Origin: Paenibacillus puerhi
Lineage (GTDB): Bacteria > Bacillota > Bacilli > Paenibacillales > NBRC-103111
Direction of reading: 5' to 3'
NCBI RefSeq assembly: GCF_009846885.1
Contig: NZ_WUWM01000031.1
Coordinates: forward strand, 1-64,000
DNA length: 64,000 bases
The notes beneath the pieces are model-generated. The model saw nothing but the letters and a program-made list of their open reading frames with translations. It did no database searches and had not been told where the DNA came from. The translations under genes and the position numbers were made by a program. Below are positions 1-7,969 of this stretch, piece by piece (the first letter of the stretch is position 1; every line of letters begins with the position of its first letter).

Positions 1-106
1 CCCGTCCGCCGCTAACCTATCCCCGAAGGAATAAGTCCGCTCGACTTGCATGTATTAGGCACGCCGCCAGCGTTCGTCCTGAGCCAGGATCAAACTCTCC
101 ATTAAG
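1..106 (-). rRNA. rrs: 16S ribosomal RNA, 5' end (partial)
   Basis: Read on the minus strand, positions 100-72 give the universal 16S start (GAGTTTGATCCTGGCTCAG) followed by the conserved GACGAACGCTGGCGGC and ATACATGCAAGTCGAGCG stretches. The gene runs off the left edge, so only about the first 106 nt are present. The mature 5' end is placed by comparison with other Firmicutes and may be off by a few bases. Confidence 0.97.
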
Positions 107-164
107 GGTAGTTCGACTTGCTCAAAAGTAATGCTAGCGAGAATTTTCATTCCCTATTTAACAC

Positions 165-192
165 TCACTCGTTGTTCAGTTTTCAAAGGGCA
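165..192 (-). promoter_or_regulatory. 16S leader conserved element (boxA-like / processing region)
   Basis: On the minus strand this reads TGCCCTTTGAAAACTGAACA and continues ACGAGTG. It lies in the transcribed leader about 60 nt before the 16S start. CTTTGAAAACTGAACA is the element commonly found in Bacillales rRNA leaders and spacers, related to the boxA antitermination signal. Identification is by similarity to that known element. Confidence 0.6.
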
Positions 193-219
193 ATTGCTAG
201 TACTTCACTTGCGATTCGT

Positions 220-248
220 AATGTAGCACATCCGAATCTCTTTTGCAA
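220..248 (-). promoter_or_regulatory. rRNA promoter P4 (TTGCAA-17-TACATT)
   Basis: Minus strand -35 TTGCAA at 248-243, a 17-bp spacer and -10 TACATT at 225-220. It lies in repeat copy A and is nearest to the 16S gene. Spacing is ideal for sigma-A. Confidence 0.6.
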
Positions 249-299
249 CCGTGTTTTTCGATTCTTCCATTCAAGGGGTAATCCTCATGCTCAGAAGCT
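220..299 (-). repeat. Direct repeat copy A in the 16S upstream region
   Basis: About 80 bp closely similar to 342-420, with a 120-122 bp period. Both copies carry TTGCAA, a 17-bp spacer and TACATT on the minus strand, then share CTTCCATTCAAGGGGT and AGAAGCT on the plus strand. It appears to be a tandem duplication of a promoter-bearing segment. Confidence 0.8.
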
Positions 300-341
300 C
301 TCATTCACTCTTGCTTGCCTCTCTCTCAAGGGGCGAGAAGT

Positions 342-370
342 AATGTACCATATTCGATTCTGTTTTGCAA
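342..370 (-). promoter_or_regulatory. rRNA promoter P3 (TTGCAA-17-TACATT)
   Basis: Minus strand -35 TTGCAA at 370-365, 17-bp spacer, -10 TACATT at 347-342. Its hexamers are identical to those of P4, exactly 122 bp upstream, in repeat copy B. Confidence 0.6.
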
Positions 371-420
371 CCTCATTTTTCATCTTCCATTCAAGGGGTC
401 TAACCGCATGTGCAGAAGCT
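342..420 (-). repeat. Direct repeat copy B in the 16S upstream region
   Basis: Second copy of the repeat at 220-299. It differs by scattered substitutions and a 2-3 bp deletion, but it keeps the -35 and -10 hexamers and their 17-bp spacing exactly, which suggests selection on the promoter. Confidence 0.8.
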
Positions 421-444
421 AAAGTTCTCCGTTGCAAGACATTA

Positions 445-473
445 AATATATCATAGCCCAGCCAATCCTGCAA
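445..473 (-). promoter_or_regulatory. rRNA promoter P2 (TTGCAG-17-TATATT)
   Basis: Minus strand -35 TTGCAG at 473-468, 17-bp spacer, -10 TATATT at 450-445. It is close to the sigma-A consensus and lies upstream of the duplicated P3 and P4. Confidence 0.65.
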
Positions 474-477
474 CCCG

Positions 478-506
478 TTTTTATCACTCTCTTTATTCCA
501 TGTCAA
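478..506 (-). promoter_or_regulatory. rRNA promoter P1 (TTGACA-17-TAAAAA)
   Basis: Minus strand perfect -35 TTGACA at 506-501, 17-bp spacer, weak -10 TAAAAA at 483-478. It is the farthest upstream of four tandem promoters. The remaining 507-615 holds no gene that I can see. Confidence 0.5.
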
Positions 507-615
507 CCGTTGCCAACTGAGACAAGTAACATCGATAAAAACAAACCTGCCCCCAAGCTAGATGGGAGCAGATGAATGATACCTATATGGTTATCTCCCG
601 TTCAGTTCCTCGCGT

Positions 616-1320
616 CTACTCGAGTCTCTGAAGCATGGTTTCCACGATCCGGAAGGAATTCTCCGAAGCGAGCTGAGTAAATTCCGCAAAATTGACATGT
701 GCCGATCCATCCGCCTTGTCAGACATCGAACGAATGACAACGAAAGGAATATCGTTCATGCAGCAGACCTGCGCGACAGCGGCTCCTTCCATCTCTACAC
801 AAGCTCCTTGAAGCTCGTTATATAAGGTAGATACGGTGTCGCGGCTGGCGATGAACTGATCGCCGGACAAAACACGGCCTTCCATGACATGGCCGTCAAA
901 GTGCTCCTTGCTGACTTCATAAGCGAGAGCTCTCAAGCCGCTATCCGCGACAAACAACGAGGTGGCTTCATATGGAATGGTACCGCGCGGAAAGCCTAGT
1001 GCCGTCACATCCATATCGTGCTGCAAGCACTCCGTGGAAACTACGATATCCCCTACGTTCAACCCGGGATTTACAGCCCCGGCTACGCCCGTAAATACGA
1101 TAGACTCAACGCCGAACATATCGATTAGAAGCTGTGTTGTCACAGCAGCATTAACTTTCCCTACTCCCGACTTGCACAAAACAATCGGCCGGCCGTGAAA
1201 TTGTCCTTGAACAAAAGTAATACCCGCTTTGACCGTTTCCTTCGGTTCCATCAGAAGCGCGTGAAACTTCTCGATCTCTTCCTTCATAGCGCCGATAATG
1301 CCAATTTTAGAATACGCCAA
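616..1320 (-). CDS. mtnN: 5'-methylthioadenosine/S-adenosylhomocysteine nucleosidase
   Basis: A 234-residue cytosolic enzyme that hydrolyses MTA and SAH to adenine plus the thioribose or ribosylhomocysteine, feeding methionine salvage and the activated methyl cycle. The N-terminal KIGIIGAMKEEIE matches the family signature, with Glu15 aligned to the catalytic-site Glu12 of the E. coli enzyme. GVAGAVNPGL, VEMEGAAVAQ (about residues 175-184, ribose-binding Glu) and SDKAD near residue 200 (general-acid Asp) are all intact. Length is normal. The start is TTG, placed 9 nt after AAAGGAGG (1327-1334). The gene lies downstream of ccpA on the same strand, but a terminator separates them, so it is probably transcribed on its own. 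Confidence 0.95.
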   Translation of the reverse strand: MAYSKIGIIGAMKEEIEKFHALLMEPKETVKAGITFVQGQFHGRPIVLCKSGVGKVNAAVTTQLLIDMFGVESIVFTGVAGAVNPGLNVGDIVVSTECLQHDMDVTALGFPRGTIPYEATSLFVADSGLRALAYEVSKEHFDGHVMEGRVLSGDQFIASRDTVSTLYNELQGACVEMEGAAVAQVCCMNDIPFVVIRSMSDKADGSAHVNFAEFTQLASENSFRIVETMLQRLE

Positions 1321-1335
1321 TCCACGCTGCCTCCT

Positions 1336-1372
1336 TTACAAAAAGAAGTGGCTCACATCAACGATGAGCCAC
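1336..1372 (-). terminator. Rho-independent terminator of ccpA
   Basis: Perfect 8-bp stem (GTGGCTCA / TGAGCCAC at 1348-1355 and 1365-1372) with a 9-nt loop, followed on the minus strand by TTCTTTTTGTA. The stem overlaps the last codons of ccpA, so the stop lies inside the hairpin. Confidence 0.85.
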
Positions 1373-2371
1373 CGAGTTTCTATGAATTAGATCATGCGGC
1401 AAAATAACCTGCGTGAGTTCCGAAGACTCCTTGGTTTCTTTATTCATCAGCTTCGTTAATAGCCTCATCGCTACGGCACCGATATCATACATAGGCTGAG
1501 CGACCGTGGTAAGCTGAGGGCGCACCATCGAAGCCATACGAATGTTGTCCACACTGATGACCGATACATCTTCCGGCACCTTGATCTGGTGATCCTGCAA
1601 CGTATGAATCGCACCGATCGCCATTTCATCCGTAGCGGCGAAGATAGCCGTTGGCCGCGGATCGAGCGTCAGAAAATACTTGGTTACCTCAAGGCCCGAT
1701 TCGTACCGGTAGTTGCCGACCCGTACATATTCCTCCCGCACAGGGATTCCCGCTTCCTCCAATGCTTTCTTATAGCCTTGGTAACGGGCATAGCCGTTCG
1801 CCGGATCCTGTAGGTGACCCGAGATCATGGCGATGTCACGGTGTCCTTGGGCAACCAGATAAGAAACTGCATCGTAAGCTGCCTGTTCATGATCAATATC
1901 TACGGACGGGATCTTGCGCTGTTCGTCGGCTGTTGCACAGAGCACTACCGGAACGGAGGAAGTTTTGAACGCCTGTACGTGCTCGTCCGTAATGGCTCCG
2001 CCCATAAACAGCAATCCATCGACCTGCTTCTCCAGCAACGTGTTGATGACTCGAATCTCTTTATCCTTCTTCTTGTCAGCGTTGCACAGAATGATATTGT
2101 AATGGTACATGTTAGCGATATCTTCGATGCCCCTGGCCACTTCAGAGAAAATGGAATTCGAAATATCGGGAATTACTACCCCGACGGTCGTTGTTTTCTT
2201 ACTGGCCAAGCCACGTGCAACGGCATTGGGACGATAGCCCAAGCGTTCTATAGCTTCGAATACTTTCTTGCGTGTTTGAGGCTTAACATTCGGATTGTTA
2301 TTGACTACTCTCGAGACAGTTGCCATGGAAACGCCTGCTTCTCTGGCTACATCATAAATTGTCACAGTCAC
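1358..2371 (-). CDS. ccpA: Catabolite control protein A (LacI/GalR family)
   Basis: Global carbon regulator that binds cre operators when complexed with HPr-Ser46-P. The N-terminal helix-turn-helix [20 protein letters not shown] is nearly that of B. subtilis CcpA, and the hinge helix ([14 protein letters not shown]) follows. The periplasmic-binding-like core begins [16 protein letters not shown] and includes [14 protein letters not shown] place the start at GTG 2371 (337 residues), because AUGGAGAGAAUGG supplies GGAGAG about 7 nt before it and the resulting N-terminus M-T-V-T-I-Y-D matches the known M-S-N-I-T-I-Y-D pattern. An ATG at 2386 has no Shine-Dalgarno. The window also contains ptsI and ptsG and several cre-like sites, its likely partners and targets. 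Confidence 0.95.
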   Translation of the reverse strand: MTVTIYDVAREAGVSMATVSRVVNNNPNVKPQTRKKVFEAIERLGYRPNAVARGLASKKTTTVGVVIPDISNSIFSEVARGIEDIANMYHYNIILCNADKKKDKEIRVINTLLEKQVDGLLFMGGAITDEHVQAFKTSSVPVVLCATADEQRKIPSVDIDHEQAAYDAVSYLVAQGHRDIAMISGHLQDPANGYARYQGYKKALEEAGIPVREEYVRVGNYRYESGLEVTKYFLTLDPRPTAIFAATDEMAIGAIHTLQDHQIKVPEDVSVISVDNIRMASMVRPQLTTVAQPMYDIGAVAMRLLTKLMNKETKESSELTQVILPHDLIHRNSVAHR

Positions 2372-2425
2372 GGCCATTCTCTCCATTGCTTAATAAAGTA
2401 TAGTGCGATCAGGTCAATTAGCCTT

Positions 2426-2454
2426 ATCATACGACAAAAAGCTTGCTTTCGCAA
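2426..2454 (-). promoter_or_regulatory. ccpA promoter (TTGCGA-17-TATGAT)
   Basis: Minus strand -35 TTGCGA at 2454-2449, 17-bp spacer, -10 TATGAT at 2431-2426, about 55 bp before the chosen GTG start. It follows the terminator of the upstream gene. Confidence 0.65.
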
Positions 2455-2496
2455 TGAATCTGGGGCACGCCTGTAGTAATAGTATCAAATTATGCC

Positions 2497-2525
2497 AAAA
2501 AAGCCAACTGCGAAGCAGCGGCTTT
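2497..2525 (-). terminator. Rho-independent terminator of the upstream zinc-ribbon-like gene
   Basis: On the minus strand AAGCCGCTG, loop CTTCG, CAGTTGGCTT, then a run of T. It overlaps the stop of the gene ending at 2525. Confidence 0.75.
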
Positions 2526-2944
2526 CAAAAATCTTGCACCGTTAGGGCATGCTTGGCAATCTGCGACAACCTTTTACGCAAATCCTCGCTCCAGACCTCA
2601 TCATGCAGAGACTGCGAGAGCAGCAATAAATCCAAAAGCTCATTAATGCGCTCATCGATGATCATTTCTACAGAATCATCTGCCCGATTTTTTTCGGTTG
2701 CTTTCATCATCAGATGAGCGATTTCACTCACTTCATTGAACAAGAACTGCTGCTTATCGGGATTTCCTCCCAGCGTTCCGATCAGCCCCGTCAATTCGGG
2801 CTTCACTTCGGGAAACACTTCACTGCGGTTGCAGGAATCGCAAGAGAATATAGGGACGTTTTCGATTTCGACTTTATTTTGATAAATGACGGTGCGGAGG
2901 CGGATGCCCATAAGCTCTCCGCATTTGCACTGCTTCTGCAACAC
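2525..2944 (-). CDS. Hypothetical protein with N-terminal Cys-rich (zinc-ribbon-like) motif
   Basis: About 139 residues from the GTG at 2944. An in-frame ATG at 2983 exists, but AAAAGGAGTGG sits just before 2944 and the extra N-terminus has no Shine-Dalgarno. The N-terminal third has two cysteine pairs, CKCG and CDSC about 28 residues apart, a layout typical of a small zinc ribbon such as the YgiT type. The C-terminal part is predicted helical and rich in Asp, Glu and Leu. No catalytic motif is visible. It has its own terminator and no operon partner with a known role. I cannot assign a function. Confidence 0.7.
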   Translation of the reverse strand: MLQKQCKCGELMGIRLRTVIYQNKVEIENVPIFSCDSCNRSEVFPEVKPELTGLIGTLGGNPDKQQFLFNEVSEIAHLMMKATEKNRADDSVEMIIDERINELLDLLLLSQSLHDEVWSEDLRKRLSQIAKHALTVQDF

Positions 2945-3088
2945 GACCACTCCTTTTGGCAGTACACCAAACTTGCATTTCATTCTTTGCCTGATGATAC
3001 AAATATTCGATGTCGGCTTCCGTTCTCCTGCCTTCGGGCTCTTAGCAAAATTAGGATGAGTGTGTCGCAGATAACAGGCAATATACGC

Positions 3089-3484
3089 TTACTTCCGCTC
3101 GAAATACCGGGAAACGGCAGGAATAGAAACGACCAGCATAGCAAGCAAGGCGCCAATCCCGTCATTGCGAATGTCGGCGATATCCGGTGTCCTTCCTGGA
3201 ACGAAGACTTGATGGTATTCATCCGTTATCCCGTACAGCACACACAGCACAATGACTAGAGCCTTGGTCGTCCAAACGATACGCCTCGGTCTCAATCCCC
3301 ATAGATACGCGAGCGCAAGCAAGAAATAGGAAATGAAATGTCCCCAATCGAAGCCTTCCATCCATGGCACGTACATTCGGATACCGTCAAGCCATCCGCC
3401 CAAATCGTCGCCCGTCCGCGACGAGAAATAAAATATGGCTGCCATCCAAAGGATGGAAGGCAGCCACCTCAGTACTATATTCAT
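3089..3484 (-). CDS. VanZ family membrane protein
   Basis: A 131-residue protein with four predicted membrane helices, starting MNIVLRWLPSILWMAAIFYF. It carries the VanZ-family hallmarks: HFISYFLLA in the second helix and the conserved DEYHQVFVPGRTPDIAD-type loop, then a glycine-rich last helix. The family is named after the teicoplanin-resistance protein VanZ, but most chromosomal members have no proven role. The start ATG follows GAAGGAGCAATT. The gene is separate from its neighbours by 100 bp or less on the same strand. No glycopeptide-resistance genes are nearby, so the family name should not be read as resistance. Confidence 0.85.
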   Translation of the reverse strand: MNIVLRWLPSILWMAAIFYFSSRTGDDLGGWLDGIRMYVPWMEGFDWGHFISYFLLALAYLWGLRPRRIVWTTKALVIVLCVLYGITDEYHQVFVPGRTPDIADIRNDGIGALLAMLVVSIPAVSRYFERK

Positions 3485-3520
3485 AATTGCTCCTTCTTCT
3501 ATCTATTGAGGCTTTGCAGG

Positions 3521-4054
3521 TCAGCCGCGCACCGATTTGGCCAGCACATCTACGAATGCTTTGCTGAACGCAGGCAGATCCGGAGGACGCCGCCCTGAGA
3601 CGATATGCCGGTCTACGACGACCTCGGCATCGACCCATATGGCGCCCGCATTCTCCAGGTCATCCTTAATCCCGGGCGTGGAAGTCATCGTATAGCCCTG
3701 GCAGATCTTCGCAGAGGCCAATACCCAGCCGGCATGACATATGTGAGCTATGGGCTTCTCCGCTTCGTGAAATTCGCGTGTTAGCCGAAGCACGGAAGCG
3801 TAGCGGCGCAGCTTGTCCGGAGCCCACCCTCCCGGTACATAAAGGCCGATGTAATCCTCAGAGCGAACCTCATCTATCGCATGATCCGTTGTCAAGGGAA
3901 CGCCGTATTTGCCAACGTAAGCCTTCCCGGCGACAGGACCCGCCAGATGAACCTCCGCGCCGGCCTCCCGCAGTCTCATAACGGGATACCACATCTCCAG
4001 ATCTTCAAACTCTTCATCGACGAAAGCAAGTACCTTGTAGCCTTTCAGTTCCAC
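3521..4054 (-). CDS. DJ-1/PfpI family protein (type 1 glutamine amidotransferase-like)
   Basis: A 177-residue DJ-1/PfpI-superfamily protein. The fold begins KVLAFVDEEFEDLEMWYP, with the conserved acidic residue in EEFEDLE. The nucleophile elbow is IAHICHAGWVLASA, with the Cys-His pair typical of PfpI. YVPGGWAPDKLR is the preceding conserved turn. Members act as stress-linked deglycases, chaperones or peptidases, and the substrate cannot be read from sequence. The start is GTG at 4054 after AAGGGGTGTAG. It lies between vanZ-like and ptsI on the same strand and is not obviously co-regulated with either. Confidence 0.9.
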   Translation of the reverse strand: MELKGYKVLAFVDEEFEDLEMWYPVMRLREAGAEVHLAGPVAGKAYVGKYGVPLTTDHAIDEVRSEDYIGLYVPGGWAPDKLRRYASVLRLTREFHEAEKPIAHICHAGWVLASAKICQGYTMTSTPGIKDDLENAGAIWVDAEVVVDRHIVSGRRPPDLPAFSKAFVDVLAKSVRG

Positions 4055-4131
4055 GTTATCTACACCCCTTCTGGCTTAATGCCCATCTTGTTTGAAAGCA
4101 TAATATCGTCAGCAGACACAGCAAGCTCATG

Positions 4132-5931
4132 CTATCGCTGCATACACCCGTTCGCCGGGGATTCCGACTGAGGCGGGTCGGACGGTTCTTCCTTAGCCGT
4201 CTTTTTGGCGAAATCAGTTTCCCAATAGCGCCCTAGCACCTGAAGCACCGATGCGCTGCTCGGACAACCGGCCAGCTCTTGCCATAAGTTAGCCGCATCG
4301 CTGTATCGGCTTTGGATCAAGCTATTCTTCATTCGGAGGATCGAGGAAACCGACATGCTAAGCTCCCTGATGCCAAGGGACATCCAAAGCGGCAGCGCCC
4401 GGACGTCTCCGGCAAGCTCGCCGCAAACGCTAATATGGATCCCGTTGGCTTTGGCGCTATCGGACGTTAGCTTCAGCATGCGAAGCACCGCCGGATGGAA
4501 CGGGTCATATAGGTGGGCGACCTGCTCGTTCATCCGGTCTACGGCCAATATATACTGCACGAGGTCATTAGTCCCAATGCTGAAGAAATCGACTTCCTTG
4601 GCAAGCAAGTCGGAAATCATAACCGCGGCCGGCAGCTCGATCATGATACCGACCGGAATATGGTTGCTGTAAGGAATGCCGGCGGCAGTCAGCTCCTCCT
4701 TGACCTCTCCTAGCACTTCGTTAGCCCGGCGAAGCTCATCCAAGGTCGAGATCATCGGATACATAATCTTGATGCTGCCATAATGACTGGCACGCAGAAT
4801 AGCGCGCAGCTGGGTCTTGAATAAATCGACACGGTCCAATAGAACGCGTATGGCTCGATAGCCCAGCGATGGATTTTCCTCTTCGGGAAGCTCCAGGTAA
4901 TCCAGATGCTTGTCGCCCCCGATATCAAGCGTGCGAATAACGAGCGGCTTCCCGCCCAGCCGCTCCGCAGCCTCTCGGTATACGTCAAATTGCTCTTCTT
5001 CCTCGGGGAAGGAGGTGCGGTTCATATACAGAAACTCGGTACGGAACAATCCGACTCCGCTGGCTCCTTTGGCGATGGACTGCTCCAGCTCTTTGATCGA
5101 GCTGATATTGGCTGCCAGATGCAATTGCATCCCGTCCATCGTCTGCGAAGGATGATCCGCCAGCTGCTGCAGTTGATCCTGCTGCTGCTTCCATGTTTCA
5201 TGCATACGCTGGTAGCGCTCGACCTCATGCTCCGGCGGATTGACGTACACAATCCCTTCGTCGCCGTCGATAACTAAAAAATCTCCTGTCTGGATCGGCT
5301 CCTGAAGCTTCCCCTCCAGACCAAGCACATAAGGAACGCCCATCGCGCGGGCCATAATCGCGACATGAGAGGTTTTTCCTCCCATCATCGTGACCAGTCC
5401 CAGCGTTTGGGTGACATCCAGATGTACCATCTGGGATGGGATCAGCTCCTTGGCAACGAGAATATAGGGTTGATCCCGGGGAGGCAGCGTCTCCTCCAGC
5501 GCACCCAGCAGGTGCTTCAACAGCCGATTGCCGACATCCTTAATGTCGAGGGCTCTCTCTTTCATATAGCCATCGTCTAGCAAATCAAACATATTCACGA
5601 ATTTTTCGATCGTCTCTTTAACCGCGACTTCGGCGGCCTTGTATTGGCGCTGCATGATGCCCTGGACCTCGTTCATGAAAACGGGATCCTCCAGAATAGC
5701 AAGATGGGCGTCAAAAATCTGGGTCTGCTCTTCTCCTAAAACATTGACGAACTCCTGCTTGATCTGTTCAATTTCGTCCTTGGAGTGGCGTATGCCGTCG
5801 TACAGCCGCTCAAACTCGTAAGCCAGATCGGCAACGTCGATCAATTTATCAGGAAAGTCCCACTCCCAAGTCGGGATAACATATGCCCTGCCCATGGCTA
5901 TACCGGATGAAGCTCCGATCCCCCTAACCAA
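4132..5931 (-). CDS. ptsI: Phosphoenolpyruvate-protein phosphotransferase (PTS enzyme I)
   Basis: The first component of the PTS. It takes phosphate from PEP onto a histidine and passes it to HPr. The N-terminal swivel domain has the phosphorylated His189 in GGKTSHVAIMAR. The PEP-binding TIM barrel has LFRTEFLYM, IRTLDIGGDK, EDNPSLGYRAIR-like GYRAIR, IGTNDLVQY and the active-site Cys in ISVCGELAGD. The C-terminus carries an extra tail of about 25 residues rich in E, S and P compared with the usual length of about 572. The start is TTG at 5931 after GGGGAACGTTT and overlaps the 3' end of ptsG by 8 bp, so the two are translationally coupled. No ptsH lies between them. Confidence 0.97.
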   Translation of the reverse strand: MVRGIGASSGIAMGRAYVIPTWEWDFPDKLIDVADLAYEFERLYDGIRHSKDEIEQIKQEFVNVLGEEQTQIFDAHLAILEDPVFMNEVQGIMQRQYKAAEVAVKETIEKFVNMFDLLDDGYMKERALDIKDVGNRLLKHLLGALEETLPPRDQPYILVAKELIPSQMVHLDVTQTLGLVTMMGGKTSHVAIMARAMGVPYVLGLEGKLQEPIQTGDFLVIDGDEGIVYVNPPEHEVERYQRMHETWKQQQDQLQQLADHPSQTMDGMQLHLAANISSIKELEQSIAKGASGVGLFRTEFLYMNRTSFPEEEEQFDVYREAAERLGGKPLVIRTLDIGGDKHLDYLELPEEENPSLGYRAIRVLLDRVDLFKTQLRAILRASHYGSIKIMYPMISTLDELRRANEVLGEVKEELTAAGIPYSNHIPVGIMIELPAAVMISDLLAKEVDFFSIGTNDLVQYILAVDRMNEQVAHLYDPFHPAVLRMLKLTSDSAKANGIHISVCGELAGDVRALPLWMSLGIRELSMSVSSILRMKNSLIQSRYSDAANLWQELAGCPSSASVLQVLGRYWETDFAKKTAKEEPSDPPQSESPANGCMQR

Positions 5932-7822
5932 AAACGTTCCCCCCCCTTGTTCCTGTTGTACCGGTTTCTTTAAGAACGACCGACATGACGGAGGCCTGGC
6001 CTTTCTTCACCGCTTTATAAGGTGCGAAGCCCCATGATTTGACGGCATCCGCATTCGTGATCAGCATCGGTGTTGCCAATGATTTGGAGCCTTGCTTGAC
6101 CTTCTGGAGATTAAACCTGACCAGAAGCTGCCCTGCCTCCACTTCATCGCCTTCCTTCACATAGCATGTGAAATGCCTGCCTTGCAATTGCGCGGTATCG
6201 ATACCGATATGAAGCAGCACTTGAAGTCCTTCCTCCGTCTCGATGCCCAGCGCATGTAGAGTCGGATAAACATGGATGATTCTCCCGGCGATCGGGGCCA
6301 CCAGTTCTCCTTTATCGGGAATAAAGGCGACTCCATTGCCCACGATTTTGCCCGCAAAAATCTTGTCGGGAACATCCTCGAGCGCGATCATCCTTCCCTG
6401 CATCGGGGAACTGAACAGCACTTGGCGAATATCCTTGCGCAGCACCTTGTTGATCTCTTCGCGGATAAGCTCCGAGTAAGTGCCGAATACAACTTGAACG
6501 TTGCCTCCGCCGAGCGAGATTACCCCCGCAGCACCCAGATGGCGAAGAGCGGCCGTATCCATCAGCTTCTCGTTCTCCAGCGTGATCCGCAGCCGGGTGA
6601 TGCACGCCTCCAGGCTCTTCAGGTTGTTTTTGCCCCCCAGAGCTTCGAGGATCAACGGAGAGCGATAAGGGATGTCGCCGGCCCATTCCTCCAGCTGAGA
6701 CCCTTCCTCGCGCCCTGGAGTCGGCAGACGGAACGTTCGGATCGCCCAACGGAACAGCACGTAATAAAATACGCCGTAAGCAAGTCCGATCGGGATAAGC
6801 AATAGGCCATTCGTGGATAAATGCAGATTAATCAAATAGTCGATGGCCCCTGCCGAGTAGGAAAAGCCATGGTGGATCTCAAGCTTATACGCAATCCACA
6901 TCGATATCCCGGACAATAAGGCATGCACCATAAACAAATAAGGAGCGACGAACAAAAACGCAAATTCGATAGGCTCGGTTACTCCGGTCAAGAAACAAGC
7001 GAAAGCTGCCGTCAAGAAGGTCTTGCGAATCTTGGGCTTCAAGTCCTCTCTGGCCTCTTGAATGATCGCAAGCGCGATGGCCGGCAGGGCAAACAGCATG
7101 ATCGGATACAATCCGGCCATATAAATCCCTGCGGTCGGATCGCCGGCAAAGTAACGGGGCAAATCGCCGAAGACAGGCTGCCCCTGATGATCGTAGCTGC
7201 CAAGCTGAAACCAGAAAAAATTATTAAATACATGATGGAGACCGGAGGGCACGAGGAGTCTGTGAATGACACCATATAAAAACGTGCCGAATCCGCCCAT
7301 ACTCAGCAGCATATCCGTAAGCTTCTGCATGCCCAGATTCAACAGCGGCCCCAAAACTATCGTAAGGAGCACGAGAACGAACATAGCGGGTCCCATAAAG
7401 ATGGGGACCAAACGGGGCCCTCCAAAAAATTGTATGGCCTCCGGAAGCTGAATATGTTTGACCCGGTGATAGATGACGGCCGCGATCAACCCGACCAGTA
7501 TGCCTCCAGGTACGCCGAGCTGGAACGATTCACCCAGGTAGCGCTGCAGCGTCTGAGCAAACATAAAATGCCCGATCAGTGCCGACATACCGGCTATGCC
7601 CGCACTCTCCGTCAGACCGAGCGCAACGCCAACCGCAAAAATCAGCGGTAAATATGTAAAAATAATGGTACCGAAAGTAATGAAAATCTCCCCGACCTGG
7701 TGCATATGCACCTGATCCCAGGGCAACGTGCCCAGACGGAGCAGTAGCGCCGCTATAGGCAGCGTGATGGTTGGCAGCATCAACGATCTTCCAAGCTGCT
7801 GCAAATTTCCCATCCAGTTCAA
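5924..7822 (-). CDS. ptsG: PTS glucose-type transporter, fused IICBA
   Basis: A membrane permease that imports and phosphorylates glucose. Domains in order: IIC with about ten membrane helices (LPTITLPIAALLLRLGTLP near the start, HHVFNNFFWFQLG in the middle), IIB with the phosphocysteine in LEACITRLRI, and IIA with the phosphohistidine in VLLHIGIDTAQLQG. The start is TTG at 7822, placed 8-9 nt after AAAGGAGGGG and giving M-N-W-M-G-N. Upstream in-frame codons to 7969 have no Shine-Dalgarno and lie across the promoter. Glucose is inferred from the family. N-acetylglucosamine, which uses a close relative, cannot be excluded by eye. Likely under CcpA or antiterminator control, but no clear RAT hairpin was seen. 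Confidence 0.93.
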   Translation of the reverse strand: MNWMGNLQQLGRSLMLPTITLPIAALLLRLGTLPWDQVHMHQVGEIFITFGTIIFTYLPLIFAVGVALGLTESAGIAGMSALIGHFMFAQTLQRYLGESFQLGVPGGILVGLIAAVIYHRVKHIQLPEAIQFFGGPRLVPIFMGPAMFVLVLLTIVLGPLLNLGMQKLTDMLLSMGGFGTFLYGVIHRLLVPSGLHHVFNNFFWFQLGSYDHQGQPVFGDLPRYFAGDPTAGIYMAGLYPIMLFALPAIALAIIQEAREDLKPKIRKTFLTAAFACFLTGVTEPIEFAFLFVAPYLFMVHALLSGISMWIAYKLEIHHGFSYSAGAIDYLINLHLSTNGLLLIPIGLAYGVFYYVLFRWAIRTFRLPTPGREEGSQLEEWAGDIPYRSPLILEALGGKNNLKSLEACITRLRITLENEKLMDTAALRHLGAAGVISLGGGNVQVVFGTYSELIREEINKVLRKDIRQVLFSSPMQGRMIALEDVPDKIFAGKIVGNGVAFIPDKGELVAPIAGRIIHVYPTLHALGIETEEGLQVLLHIGIDTAQLQGRHFTCYVKEGDEVEAGQLLVRFNLQKVKQGSKSLATPMLITNADAVKSWGFAPYKAVKKGQASVMSVVLKETGTTGTRGGNVFG

Positions 7823-7868
7823 AGGCGCTAGCCCCTCCTTTCTTGAAGTACTTCCCCCAACTATTACG

Positions 7869-7897
7869 ATGGTAAGCGCTAGCTCTCTATTTGTCAA
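7869..7897 (-). promoter_or_regulatory. ptsG-ptsI promoter (TTGACA-17-TACCAT)
   Basis: Minus strand perfect -35 TTGACA at 7897-7892, 17-bp spacer, -10 TACCAT at 7874-7869. The spacer ends in GAGCTAGCGCT. GCTAGCGC recurs just before the ptsG start (around 7825), and GGTAAGCGCTAGCT is a weak cre-like match over the -10. Confidence 0.7.
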
Positions 7898-7920
7898 CGA
7901 GAGCCCCCCGCGCTTAAAGC

Positions 7921-7947
7921 AAGCAAAAGCGAGCCTTTCGGCTCGCT
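7921..7947 (-). terminator. Rho-independent terminator of the repetitive-protein gene
   Basis: Perfect 8-bp stem AGCGAGCC / GGCTCGCT with a GAAA tetraloop (7928-7947), followed on the minus strand by TTTTGCTTGCTTT. Confidence 0.9.
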
Positions 7948-7969
7948 CCTGCTTGCTGTTCCCTTGCAT

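Noticed and set aside
118..506. Open reading frames (about 112 and 71 codons) upstream of the 16S gene
   Set aside because: They lie across the rRNA leader, its promoters and the duplicated segment, have no convincing ribosome-binding site, and are rich in F, S, R and H as in untranslated sequence.
3437..3465. GGCTGCC...GGCAGCC inverted repeat
   Set aside because: It lies inside the VanZ-like coding region at codons for Trp, Met, Ala, and there is no T run, so it is more likely coding sequence than a terminator.
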